From positions 1,488,001-1,552,000 of the forward strand of contig OX637287.1 in assembly GCA_951799445.1 (NCBI GenBank): a DNA stretch of 64,000 bases, in the 5' to 3' direction. The notes under the pieces were generated by a model. It did not search any database and was not told the DNA's origin. It worked only from the letters and a program-made list of their open reading frames with translations. Shown in pieces: positions 37,052 through 51,301 of this stretch. A program made the translations under genes and the position numbers. Source of the stretch: Pseudisothecium myosuroides (Eukaryota > Streptophyta > Bryopsida > Hypnales > Lembophyllaceae). The number at the start of each line of letters is the position of its first letter. Within the stretch, counting starts at the first letter, position 1.

Positions 37052-38527
37052 TCACTTTAAACCATGAAGGTCAGTCCACTCTTCGATGGTCTGGTTAACA
37101 TCCAAGTGTTTGTAGACGGCTTCCAGAATTTTAGCTTTGTCACGAGTTGGGAAGGATTCTACAAGCTCTCCATTCTTGTAGAAATGAAACAATGGCACAA
37201 CCTGCATGCATCAAAATGGTGGTTGTCAAGTCACCCTCGTAGTGGAAGGGAGCCCACCTCATGCATCTCCGAGATCCTCACAATGACACATATACGCTAC
37301 TAGAGAAACTAACAACACGCAATGTAAAATTGATTGACAACAGAAAATATGACCACAAGGCTATTTGTCAGTCAGTGTAAGATCATGTTTTGCACACAGA
37401 ACTGATTGAGGTAGCCATACCTTGACCCTGAATTTCTCTGCTATGTCAGACTGCTCGTCATACTCATCCATAACCTGCACAAACCAGAAAATCCCAGTTT
37501 CCCAACACTGCAAATTTAGCCCTGATCTATGTTCATAAGAAAATAAAACCACAGCAACCTACGATATATAGAAAGAGCTACGAAAGGCACTTGCTACGAA
37601 AGGCACACGGTAAAATAGCATCTGGGTTTTAGTTTAAAACAACATGCAGAAATTCGAGAGCTAGGATCCCGTTCAGACTTAAAACCAAGCACATTACACG
37701 ACATCTTTGAGTAGTTTGGCATAGGACCTTTTGAGAACAATGCATCCTAAGAGTTATACAGAGCAAAGTCATGCCAAATCAAATAGGAGAAAATCAAGCC
37801 ACCTCTGCCATACTCTCACGTGAGAAGACAATAGTAATCGGTTTAAGAAGCTCCCACTCGTTCACACTTTGAGCTCAACTTTGTAAAAAAAGGTGTCAGG
37901 AATTTCTTTCCATGTGTCAGATCATTATCATGGCAATTAAGAGGATGCCCAACAAGAGTCTTATGTAATGGAGCCTATTCTAATACAGTCGAAATGAAAG
38001 TCACAGGATAGGTCACATACATTGTGTTTCAGAAAAATCACAGAAGCTTCGCCACTGCCAGCTCCTTTGCAAAGCTTCTGGAATCCTTTTTCGATGTACC
38101 GGCAGCTCCCACACGAAGTCCGGAAGAAATCCACCACAACTAAAGCACCACTGGTCTTGGAATCCTCAATCGCATGGTCCAGCTCACTCAGTTTATTGAT
38201 CTCGCGGACACATTCAATAGGGCACAAATCCTCGTCGTTGTCACTATTTTCAATGTCGGATCCCATTTCTTTAAGGAGCACCTTCTCCAGTTTCTGCTTC
38301 CTGTACTCATGTGCGTTCAACAAAGCGGACGGTGCCCTAATTCCACCTCGCCCTTCTCGTCGTTGCAAAGAAGAAAATCGTTTCGGCGAACATGGATATC
38401 CAAGAAAGGAAGAAGAGCTGCGAGTAATAATAGCTTGGCAAGTAGACGGATTCACAAAAGGACTAACCAATTTTTCACTTGAAGAAGCTGAAGCCACAAA
38501 AGTTCGGGACACAAATAGCACCTCCAT
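37052..38527 (-). CDS. Chloroplast thioredoxin-like protein (CGSC active site)
   Basis: Minus-strand exons 38527-38021, 37474-37421 and 37201-37052 (both introns phase 0, GT-AG) encode 236 aa. Residues 1 to about 60 are Ser/Arg-rich and look like a plastid transit peptide. The thioredoxin fold follows: LVVVDFFRTSCGSCRYIEKG with the redox cysteines C139 and C142, then VIFLKHNV, 'DEYDEQSDIAEKFRVKV', and 'VVPLFHFYKNGELVESF' with the cis-proline at about 190. The Trp before the CXXC is replaced by Ser, as in the plant thioredoxin-like group that includes Arabidopsis At1g07700, which I believe is its closest type. A pre-domain 'LCPIECVREI' motif, also typical of that group, is present. Members are thought to act in plastid redox control; the substrate is unknown. 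Confidence 0.9.
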
Positions 38528-39010
38528 CGGACCCGCTCCAAAGCCGTGCTCAGATCCTCCCCAGAAAAAAAGAAAAAGTCAAGGTCTAAATTCTAAATTG
38601 TTCAGGCTACCAAGCAAGCCAAAGCGTCCTGGGTAGACTCACACAGACCAAAGAATTCGAACTGCTTCTCGTATTCTACCAAATGACAACGAGAGCGCAT
38701 CGTCTTTCGCGCATTCTACAAAAGAGCACTTGCAAAGAATCGACAATCTCTTCAAGCATGAATCCACTCCAAATTCCAGAATTCGCCAACAGAAAAAACT
38801 ACAGTTTTGTACAAAACTTAAGTCCCCTTCTGCGACACTGCTACAACCACAGAAGAACTAATTATGAAACCCTAATGAGGTCGTAAATTCTCAGCTTTCG
38901 CAAGAAACTTCTCAACGAACTGAACTTGGAATTGCCCAAAGCGGCAAACCAGGTTTGTTTTTCTGTGAGCCAGGTTTCACCACCCTGAAGCTGTGCCTGA
39001 CTGTCCACGT
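38528..39010 (-). promoter_or_regulatory. Upstream region of the thioredoxin-like gene
   Basis: A telo-box-like motif (AAACCCTAA on the plus strand, TTAGGGTTT in gene orientation) lies at 38867-38875, 340 bp from the ATG. Such boxes are common near plant housekeeping promoters. Transcription start not determined. Confidence 0.35.
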
Positions 39011-40787
39011 GAAGAGACGAGGGCAACGGTAGCAAAAATATCTAAGGCTCTCAAAGACCCAACAATGAAGTTTCCTCACATTAACCGTTTGGTTCATGCC
39101 TCGGTCCATTATGGAATTTTTGGATATATTTTCTTATATTTTTGTAAAAAAAAAATAGCTTAATTCCATCAAATTGGTCAAAAGGGAAGGATATCTTTTT
39201 TTGAAATTCAAGTATTATTTGGTATAAATGAGAAGAGATTTTGGCAAAACATTGCTTGGAGGTATTTTAAATATGGACTTTACAGCATTTCGACATTACA
39301 GTAGGTGCACCCATAATCAACATCTGAGCACATTTATTATTGCTTATAATTTGCCTCTTAAGGTTTTATTTTGAATTGTACAATCCAACAAAAAAATTTG
39401 GAACCATTTTCAAAAAAATTCTCTACTACTTTGGTGCTCAAAAGTAGTGTTTCTTTGTCAATTTTTTTTATTACTTTAACATACATACAGGTCACTGGAA
39501 TATGAATGATTGCAATCTTGGCACTTCTTAAAAATGCAAGAAAACAAACAAGATATAAAGCACAAAAGGGATTATTGTATAGTCCTTCTTCCAATTTGAA
39601 GGTAATGAGTGGTCCTCCTTGTAGGAGTATTGCTCAAAAACAAAATCCTATTTATCCACCTAACAATTTATAAGTTCAAATATACCAATAGTTAGATGAC
39701 AACACCTAAAATCAAATAAATGAGCACTTGAGCATAGTCCCCATCATTAAAATATCTAATGTCTAATTCAATCTTGTTGGAATTCAAATGGAGCTTTTAA
39801 TTCTCTTAGCATGCTTTTTAAAACAGTGCATGAATAAAAAATGAATTTCTTCAATTCTTAGACTCTCATAAATAGTCACTATTAATTTTTAGGCAAGAAT
39901 TTTTAGGGGTCATTGCTTTTACAAATGAGTTTCAATTAGGTGCAATTATAAAATACAATTCATTGCCTTGTAGAAAGTCAAAAGGGTGTTGTGTGATGCT
40001 CCTTTTGAATACGAGAAAATATTATTAACCTTAATCTCTAAGTGTGTAGTGATTGTCATCCATATTTATATCAAAAAATAGTTTTTTCACAGGAAGGTAT
40101 TAGAAACATCATTTAAATCAACAAAATGATTATATATCTTGAAGAATATTTAATTGTGCACCACTTTACAAAGTTTCATCGAGATCCAATGACATAAATC
40201 TCAAGATTATAATAATCAAAGTTGTCAGAAACTTACTAATGAATCATCCAAAACAAAACCAATTAAGGTCTTTAATCTTAAATTCTCTACAATAAAGTGT
40301 TAAAAATTATAAATTTCATTGGATATAAAGAAATGTGAAATGTGAACAAATAAAAAAACTTTTAAAGAATTTGGAGTCACAAAAGGCCTGAGATATTGAG
40401 TAAGAAGGCGCTTAGGTCCAAATTGCACCTACTTCTCTTTGGTATTTTTCCAAAAAAATTAAATCTTCTTTTAAAAACAATCAAAGTCCTACTTTAATGT
40501 AGAGATGTTTCTTTACTTTCAAAGAGTTTTCATATCATCTTTGAGGAACCTCTAGGTTTGCTTTTATTTGGCTAATAAAATACATAAATAGACACCAAAT
40601 ATCTATATAATAGGATAATGGGTAGGATTAATAAGTGCAAAAACGATCAAAAGCAATTGGTTCTATACGATTGTATTTGAGTCTTGAAATGATATGGAAA
40701 TGTCAAGGAGGTAATGCATGTAGCAATAAAAGATAGAAACCATATAGTATATTTATTTGATGATAGATATATGACTTGAAAGTTATC

Positions 40788-41719
40788 TTAACCCCTAAAG
40801 GACCGTATGTCCCCTCGGGGGACAATTTGGGTCCAGGTAGGTTCCTATTGTCTCAATTTGTAGTAAAAAATTTTGGAATTTTTTGAGGTTGTGTAGTTTT
40901 GCAAGAGCTTTGTAGATATATAATTTTTTATTTAAATCGGTGCTCAGGAGCAGAAATTATGGCACAATAAGCCAAAAACAGAGATTGGTGGGCAGCCAAA
41001 AAAAAATCACAAAAAATCAAAATTAAATTTTTAATTTTTTTTCCTGAAATATTATATATTTTTTTATACGTGAAGCTTTGATTCATTCAATTTGGACTTG
41101 TGATGGAAAAGTTATGGACAATCTTAGTTTTTCAGGCAATCTAAGCATCTTCTTGAAAAAATAACCTGTAGGATTCATTTTTGAATGCAATTTTTACAAT
41201 TTTCCAAAAAATATTGTTGGACATGGTTAAATTTGCTTGCTAGAACAATCTCACCATTGGGATTATTGTGTTTCAACTCCATCTTAGATTTATTAATGGT
41301 TTTGTCTTTCCTTCATTCTTGAACCTACTTTTGCTCAACAATTTTTAATGAGTGAAAATTAAGGGATTTTTTCCTGAATTTTTTTTCCTATATTCTCAAC
41401 TCATACATGCAACATAAAAAGTTTAAAAATCAAAATCATTAGTACAAAAAATTTAAGTTAAAAAGATTCAAAGCCAAAAAATCTAGTCATAGAAGGTGTA
41501 AAATTTTTTTTCTCTTCACTTTGGATGCAAATATTTTGCAATCCATGCGGTCAAAGTTTCTGAAATTTCTTCCATATGTACTTATACTAGTCTAGTATAA
41601 GATCCTACGGTTAGATATGCAAAAAAAACAATTTTTAAAGTTTTTTGCTCTTCGCAATAGAAATGGCAGTTTCAAGTGTTGTTTGATGGAAAAAAAAGCC
41701 TCGGTCCGTTAGGGGTTAA
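40788..41719. mobile_element. TTAA-flanked piggyBac-like element (family 1), empty site known
   Basis: The ends are TTAACCCCTAAAGGACCG and CGGTCCGTTAGGGGTTAA. Copy 2 of the duplication reads 'gttatcATAAttagttg' at about 59240, a single tetranucleotide with one substitution. Confidence 0.92.
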
Positions 41720-42044
41720 TTAGTTGTTGGTAGCTTTCAATGAAATTTTTTAATTGTGTCTAGTTAAACTTAATTGTACCTTTTAAAATATCCATCAGTG
41801 TACAAAACGGAGGAAGTACATCCAAGTGTAGTCACTCAATGATTTCTAATTTTTGGACAAAGTTTTGAATCAATTCATGTAAGGATCTTGTATTTGTGTA
41901 GCTGATGATTGAGGCATTCTCAAAGCCTAGTAATGTGGTGCTAGATTGTTATACATCTATAGATACCTCCACTAAGTATCATTATTTAAACTATAATTTT
42001 TCTACATTATGTGTAACATATAAACTTCAATTAATGATGTTCTT

Positions 42045-42985
42045 TTAACCCCTAAAGGACCATTGTCCCTACGGGGGACAAATGCGTTTTCGGGCAGGTA
42101 CCTACGGGCTGAAATTTTCTCCTGATTTTTTGAAACTTTTTTTGGAGGTAGAAAAATTGATTAGCTTCAAGGGAATATAATTTTTTTTACAATCGGTGCC
42201 CGGGAAAAAAAGTTATGACCATATAAGCTCAAAAACAGGCTACGGGGGGCAGCTCGGGCAGCAAAAAAAAAATGGACAAAAATTTGAATTTTTTTTTTTA
42301 ATATTTTTTTTCTCATAGGTTATATTTTTGGCTATCTGGAAAGCTTTGATTCATTTCATTTGACTTTGTTATGAGGAAGTTATGGACATTCTTGTTTTTC
42401 GGGCAGTTAGGGCATCTTCTTGGAAAAAATTACCTTAGGATTCATTTCTGAATGCAATTTTTCAAATTTTTCAATTTTCTTTTTTTTGCATGGTCTGATT
42501 TACTTGTTAGAACAATCCCACCATTGGGATTAGTGCATTTTAATTCCATCTAAAATATATGAATATTTTAGATTTTCCTTCTATCTCGTACCTACATCTA
42601 CTTAACAATTTTTTTAAGAATGATAATTAAGTTTTTTTTGAATTTTTTTTTTCCTAGACTCTCAACTCAATTCTCCACTACAAGCATTAAAAGCTCAGAA
42701 CTCTGTAGTGCAAAAATTTTAAGTTAAAAATGTTCAAAGTCAAAAAATCCAGTCCCGCAATGTGCTGAAAAACTTGTTTTTTCCACTTTAAACACAGATA
42801 TCTTGCAATCTATGCGGTCAAAAATTCTGAAATTTTTTCCACATTTTTTAATACTAGTTAGGTGTAAGATCCTACGGTTAGATGTGAAAAAAAAACAATT
42901 AAAATTTTTTTTAACTCTTTGCTACAGAAATGACAGTTTTCAGTGTTTTTTGGCAGAAAAAAGGCCTCGGTCCTTTAGGGGTTAA
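42045..42985. mobile_element. TTAA-flanked piggyBac-like element (family 1), empty site known
   Basis: The ends are TTAACCCCTAAAGGACCA and GGTCCTTTAGGGGTTAA. Copy 2 has an intact single TTAA ('gttcttTTAAtcgattt', about 59566). Confidence 0.95.
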
Positions 42986-43960
42986 CCCCTCACCGCCCAA
43001 GGCCGTTTTGGGTTCAAAAACATCACTGCTTTTGAAGTGATATAGATCTAAATGTCACTAAGCTATAGAGATCTTAACCATACAATCTTGTAGTGTACAT
43101 GTTGTAAATGATGTGTATCAAATTTGAAGTCATTTGACCGGATAGATTGCAAGATTGTAACGTTTTAGTGTTGAAAAAGGATGCTGAAATTTTCCTAAAA
43201 ACACATTTAGAGGCAAAATTTGATTTCTAAATCTAATCAAATGAAAAAACTTTAAACTATGAAGTGATTTAAAACCAGCATACAAACACATTGTTGAAAA
43301 AAAATATCATTCAATTGACTCAATGTGCTTGCAAAATAGCCTGCAAATGTCAAAAAATGAGGCAAGAAAAGTTGCAAAAAACACAGATGAGGTTGAACCT
43401 CCTTCTACTAAAATGCTTCTCAGTCATTCATAACTTCTTGGATTGATCTGAAATTTTAGCCACACAAACTAGACTAGTATGCGCAACTTTCTCAAATTTT
43501 TTTATTGGAAACGGACACTGTATGAAGAAGATACAAGCTGCCGAAGTTCATTGTAGTCCAAGAATGCCGGGGTTTTGAATTTCGAATTGCTCCCAAACAT
43601 TCAAAACAACTTGGATTGCTGTGAAAATTTTACCACAATAACTAGACTTCAAGGGGAATATAACCCAACAAATTTTATTGAAATCGAACAACGGATGAAG
43701 GAGATACAAGCCCCCAAAGTTGCAGCCATGAATTGCACTTTGGTGAATCAAATTGAACCTATGAACTTCGATTGGCTTCCAAAAAATCATTACCTCTTGG
43801 ATTGATTTGAAAATTTTACCACACAAACTAGAAGAGAAGGTGCAAATTTCTCAACAAGTTTTATTGAATTTTGACATTGGATGCAAAAGTTACAATACTT
43901 TGAATTGGACTTGAAACTGTGTGAGGACACTTTTGGGCCCCTTGGGCGGTGAGGGGTTAA
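42982..43960. mobile_element. TTAA element (family 2) abutting the previous one
   Basis: The termini are a perfect 17-bp inverted repeat CCCCTCACCGCCCAAGG inside TTAA. It shares the TTAA at 42982-42985 with its neighbour. The interior matches 46528-47504. Confidence 0.93.
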
Positions 43961-44269
43961 TCGATTTTTAGTAACAAATCATCATTTCTTGGGTTTCATT
44001 TGACCTTTATTTCTACTAGTGATTGCAATGAAGACTATGAGGATAGTGATGCAAACCAAATTGCCAATACACTAATATAAGGTTCATATTGCTCAGCGGT
44101 AGTCCTGAATTTAGAAGGTAACTTCTAGATCAGAAGCTCGGAATGAACATCATTAGCTTCATCCTTTTCATCTGACATCTCTCACTTCTTACACCATCTT
44201 GCATGTTTCGCACGCTTCACACACTTCTTACACCCCACACACTCTTTATACTTCTTACACTTCACATCT

Positions 44270-44435
44270 ATGGGCAATTTCGTTAAAATGGCGAAATGTT
44301 TTTAAAATGGCATGAAAACAGTTCAGAATGGCTCGCAGAATGGCCATCCTGAAATCTATACCATTCCTAGATGGTGAAAATGGCACACTGTCAAAGTGGC
44401 ACTTGGAATACCGCCATTTTAACGAAATTGCCCAT
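44270..44435. mobile_element. 166-bp MITE with 4-5-bp target duplication
   Basis: Terminal inverted repeats are ATGGGCAATTTCGTTAAAAT and its complement. Flanking ATCT (or ATCTA) is duplicated. Copy 2 has the empty site 'cacatctaaaaaacctc' (about 59850). Superfamily not assigned. Confidence 0.88.
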
Positions 44436-45411
44436 ATCTAAAAAACCTCTTAAATTTAGCTCCATCACTTTCTTCTCTAAAGCCCTTTTTAAAGTGGTTT
44501 TCCACATATAACTTATTCCTAAAGCCAACTTCCCAAAATGCTACATACATTTGGCTTAAAGTCCACTCTTGGCTTTTAGTACAACCAAATACTTAATACA
44601 CAAATATCTAAAGACCTTTATTTATATCCAAATTATTCGTTAAGACGTTCTAGTAAAATGATAAAAACCATGTACTTGAATACTGATGAATAAATCTAGT
44701 ACTTGTACCTGCTCATTACATTGAGCCTCCACTTTGTACACTTAGCTACTAATGGGTGTGAAATATTCCACACCATCTACTATGGAGCCAAGGCAATGAT
44801 AGTGCATGCTATTGAATGTCATGTAGGAGCTTGTAGTTTTCCTTTTAATTTTCTTTTGCTAAAAAAAAGCTTCTAAAGTCATTATTTGCCTAGAGCTAGA
44901 GGCTTTAATAAATGGTTTTTGAAGTAGCATGAAACCTAAGAAATGGTATCATTGTGACATGTGCTCCCTATAAAATAAAACAGCCAATTGCAGTCAAAAC
45001 TAGGAGTTTGTCTTCATGCCATTGCTAAATTTTTTAATTTTTTTCCTTACATAAAGACAAGTGTGAGAAATAGATGGAGCAGTTGAAATTATATTTTTTT
45101 TGACAAAGTATGAATTAGCTATGAATTTTTGAAGGTCCAATCCCAAAAGAATCTCTAGACCACTCCATAACCAACGAAAATTGTATTCATAATGCTCACC
45201 TTACTCACTCTTAAAGCAATCACAATAGTTTCTAATGTGAAAGGCTTTAAAAAAGTCACTTTCTACAATGATTTACACAAGAAAAAGTTAGGTGTTTCTA
45301 ATGAGGTTACTAATCACTCTATTAGTGTCAGGTGAGACATTAATTATGACCCAAAATCTCACAAATTGAAAATAACCACCATGGGGTCATTCCCTACGTG
45401 TCCATCATGGA

Positions 45412-45975
45412 CTCGGGGGGGTCACTTAGAGTGTCCATTAGAAAACACGTGCGAACAAAACTTTGAACCCCCTATATTATGTCCTAAAATTTAAATAAAA
45501 TGAAATAAAAAAAATATGACTAGATTTTCCTACTTCAAAAGTTTATGTTTTGAATTATTGATATTTTTATTTGTTAATGATAATTAGTTACAAATTTTTG
45601 AAGTAATTAGATACACTGTACAACTGAAAAATAACTTTCACACTCCTATATTATATCCTAAAAAATTGTCTAAAAAATGAACAAAAAATTCCTAAAAATA
45701 GCTCTCTATTGAGAGTTCATTTTGAGTTGAGTATTGATGGAATGGTCATCTAAATGTGATCTCTATAAATATTTGAGTTGAAAAACATGCCGTTTTAGGC
45801 CATTTTCAACCTCTTGTACAAATCATTTCAACTATTATTTTAGTTTGAAATTTTGGCAATAGAAACCTATAGTCATTATTAAGCAACCCTCAAAATTTTA
45901 AGTTGAAATTATAGTTAATTAGAAACCACTTGTTCGCACGTGGTTTGTAGTAAAATACTAGGTGCCCCCCTCGAG
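45412..45975. mobile_element. hAT-like element with 8-bp target duplication
   Basis: The ends are CTCGGGGGGGTCACTTAG and the complement of CTCGAGGGGGGCACCTAG. ATCATGGA flanks both sides (45404-45411, 45976-45983). Copy 2 has the empty site 'tccatcatgggtcatttgacc' (about 60820). An 8-bp duplication fits the hAT superfamily. Non-autonomous. Confidence 0.85.
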
Positions 45976-46011
45976 ATCATGGATCATTTGACCATGATGG
46001 GCTGTTTTACC

Positions 46012-46392
46012 TTATAATGAGTGTTTCAAATAACAACGCACTTGGAATTGTTGCTTGCAGCTCAAGCACTTGAAGCAGGGCTGCAAGATCGATATTCTTC
46101 TTGTTATCATATCATATTTGAAGGGCATGTTGTCAGCCATGCCGCAACAATGGCTCTCTCGTAGCAAGCCCTTCAGTTCTGGATTTCTGGGGGTCCTCAT
46201 TCTGCTTCTTGGCATAGGTGGCCAGCTAGCCTTGCGAACAGCTATGGGAGCCCAAGGTGAAGAGTTTTTAAATTCGCAATTGCCGCATTGGTACCGTGGT
46301 TGGATCCGCTTTCCATTGTCATAAAATTTGAATATGTTCTCAATGGATACGAAATCGCTGTGGTAGCAACGCGTGCAATGTTGTGCCATCAT
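46012..46392 (-). CDS. Short Cys-rich ORF, Dof-like zinc-finger features
   Basis: A 126-aa open frame with no introns called. The first half has C-x2-C (HCTRC) and, 26 residues later, C-x2-C in KFYDNGKRIQPRYQCGNC. This resembles the Dof finger, where KFCYYNNY...QPRYFCKxC is diagnostic, but Dof has a 21-residue spacer. A second, weaker block near the C-terminus (ILQPCFKCLSCKQQF) again recalls QPR-xFCKxC. The Dof basic C-terminal half (RRYWTKGG) is missing, so DNA binding is doubtful. It lies inside the segmental duplication. The second copy (60852-61234) is frameshifted by a 4-nt difference. It may be a transposon-carried or decaying zinc-ribbon gene. Functional status is uncertain. Confidence 0.4.
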   Translation of the reverse strand: MMAQHCTRCYHSDFVSIENIFKFYDNGKRIQPRYQCGNCEFKNSSPWAPIAVRKASWPPMPRSRMRTPRNPELKGLLRESHCCGMADNMPFKYDMITRRISILQPCFKCLSCKQQFQVRCYLKHSL

Positions 46393-46527
46393 ATGATGGA
46401 ATGCCAGTTAGTCTTTATGGAAAGCGGAGGAAGCTAAGTTAGGAGGGATGCAGGAGGTAGCGGACTAATAAGTTGAGGCAAGAAGAAGAGCTGATGAGCA
46501 GAAGAAGTGAAGAATTGCCTGGGGCTC

Positions 46528-47504
46528 TTAACCCCAAAGTGACATTCAATTTCTGGGGTTCAAAAACATCATTGCTTTGAAGCTTTATGGATCTAAATGT
46601 CTTCAAGTTATACAAATCTCAACCGTACAATCTTGTAGTGTACATGTTGTAGATGACATGTACAAAATTTGAAGTCATTTGGCCACATAGATTGCAAGAT
46701 CATAATGTTTTAGTGTTGAAAATGGATGCTGAAATTTTCCCAAAAACACATTTGGAGGTGAAGTTTGATTTCAAAACCTACTCAAATGAAAAAACTTTAC
46801 ACTACAAAAAGATTCAAAACTAGTATACAATCACATTGGTGAAAAAAAACTTCACTCAACTGAATCATTGTGTCTACAAAACGACTTTGAAATGCCAAAA
46901 TCAGCAAGAAAAATTGCAAAAAACACATCTAAAGCTGAATCTCCTTCTACTAGAATGCTTCTCAGTCACTCATTAATTTTTGGATTAACATGAAATTTTA
47001 GCCACAAAAACTAGACTAGTATGTGCAACTTTTCCTAAAAGAATTATTGAAAATGGACTGTGTATGAAGAAGAAACAAGCCGCTAAAGTTCACTACACTC
47101 CAAAAATGGCAGGATTTTGAACTTCGAATTGCTCCCAAACATTCAAAACAACTTGGATTGACATGAAAACTTTACCACAATAATTATACTTCAAAGGGAA
47201 CAAAATCCAAAATTTTTAATTGAAAAATGAGCAATGGATGAAGGAGATACAAGGCCCCGAAGTTGCAGCCCTAAAATGCAGTTTGGTGAACTCAAATTGA
47301 AGTGTTGAACTTCAATTGGCTTCCAAAAAATCAATACATTTTGGATTGATCTGAAAATTTTACCATACAAACTAGAAGGGAGAACTCAACTTTACCAACA
47401 AGTCTTATTGAATTTGAACCTTGAATGCAAAAGTTACAGCACTTTGAACTGGACTTGAAACTCTGTGAGAACACTTTCTGTCCTCTTTGTCACTTTGGGG
47501 TTAA
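46528..47504. mobile_element. TTAA element (family 2) with CCCCAAAGTGACA ends
   Basis: The terminal inverted repeat CCCCAAAGTGACA is flanked by TTAA. The interior is clearly the same family as 42982-43960 ('acaatcttgtagtgtacatgttg' and following), yet the termini differ completely past CCCC. In the other duplication copy, the same target carries a different element. Confidence 0.92.
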
Positions 47505-47640
47505 GGCTTCGTATTCATATCTGGAAGGGAGGGGAGAGGGGACCACTGAACTGGCAGTTAACTGACATTTCATTTTATTTTTATTGGCAATCAATTCCCT
47601 CCTCGGCGATGTCTGCTTCGATTGACTGCGTGACGGAGGT

Positions 47641-48324
47641 GTCTGTTGCTCGACCGAACCTGATTGAGATTTAGCGTGGCCAGGCACTGATCGAACCTGA
47701 CCAAATGCTAATGGTTTGATATGTCGCAAGGTGTGCGTGACGGAGTAAATTTTACTGTTAAAGAAACTTGTTGCTCATTCTGGTGTTGATTACGTCGTCA
47801 AAACTAGTTCATTTGCTGCACGATCTGTCCTCAAGTGTTCGACACATTACCCCCTGCCTTCAGCTGCACTTTTCTATCGAGTTTTCTATGGTTTTAGTGG
47901 TACAACCATTATTCGGGCTGAATGAGGACGGGCTCTAGTAGAAGAACCAGGGTCTAACCAGCATGAGGAGCTGCTAGGAAACTTCATAAGTGGGACTGAT
48001 CGACGAACTCACGCTATATCGTAGACATGAAGAACAGTACAACAAGCGAAAGAGATCGACAACTCGATCCGTGAGATCATTGTAGTACAACAAATGGCAA
48101 GTCTCAGTATTGATAAGTTCAAGAACTGAACTGCAGCATCATCGCGGCCTCTCTAATACTTCCCCAGTATTACATCTTGCTTTAAGTACATCTGGAGAAA
48201 ATCTCAGACCTGCGCAGACCTGCGTCAATCAGTGATGACTGCATACGAACAGTTCCAGATGACCATAAAAGATGGTGCTACAGGCAAAAACCAAGAGAAT
48301 TATCTCCATCAACCCTAGCTTGCC
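47641..48324. other. 3' flank of the aldo-keto reductase gene
   Basis: No feature recognised. Probably includes the 3' untranslated region on the minus strand. Confidence 0.4.
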
Positions 48325-50604
<2,280 letters not shown>

Positions 50605-50880
50605 CTAGTGTGCCTTGTGCCGTTGCTACAGCCAAAACAAATGTAAAAGGAATTTTTCTAGTTTTTTAGTTCATAAAAAAATTTGAAATTCAGTATCTTT
50701 GACACTTTAGGTCCAAACGTCACAAATCAAAGCCATGCACCCTTCCTTACAAAGGGTTTTCCAGCGGTATCAAAAGCGCGACCTCAAGACATACGATTCT
50801 GGAGATCTTACCGTATCAAATAAACAAGCAAGCAAATAAAACAAAACAAAACAAATAGCATAACTTAAGGTATGGATTGT
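50605..50880. repeat. Family-D dispersed repeat
   Basis: Starts CTAGTGTGCCTTGTGCCGTT and ends 'caaaacaaaacaaatagcataacttaaggta'. About 275 bp, one of the most complete copies. It lies close to the promoter of the aldo-keto reductase gene. Confidence 0.6.
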
Positions 50881-51301
50881 GGCTCTGTGAGCGCATTCAT
50901 ACCATTATTAACCCTAGAATGCCGCTGGCGCCATCATTAGAAAATCTAAGGCCATGGGAGGGCTGCTCCTCAGTGACAGACCAAGTTGTTAACAAGCTGG
51001 TCTGACACTCCTAAAAAAAGGCCTAAGTGAGTAGTCAGCTTGGGTGAATCTCGCGAAAACAGTCAGGCATGACTGTTTTCGCAACAAAAAGAGGTTAATT
51101 TTAGTTTTAAATTTTTTTTAAACACACAACCCATTGTATCTGCAGTTTATGAACTTACAAACCTTGCTTAATTGACAATGGTTTCAATTAAGTCAAATTA
51201 AATTCAATCAAGCCACAAAATTTGACTTAGTTGGATTTTATTTGACTTTATTGGAACAATATAAGTGTCAAATAAACCACTTACTTAGTTCAATGAGCTA
51301 A
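50881..51301. other. Intergenic with a possible TTAACCCTAG end
   Basis: TTAACCCTAGAATGCCGC at about 50909 resembles a left TTAA-element end, but no convincing partner is seen. A short hairpin 'cgaaaacagtca..tgactgttttcg' lies near 51054-51081. Confidence 0.35.

Larger units (their letters stand above)
39011..47640. repeat. Segmental duplication, copy 1
   Basis: Matches 57466-64000 at high identity by eye, starting at GAAGAGACGAG in both. After subtracting insertions each copy is about 4.0-4.1 kb. The match reaches at least 47640, where the second copy runs off the window end. The shared DNA is AT-rich and holds only one recognisable ORF (46012-46392). Confidence 0.92.

Noticed and set aside
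47490..47729. Small ORFs near 47.5 kb and 63.8 kb
   Set aside because: Both are parts of the segmental duplication border region with no domain; the duplication explains why they recur.
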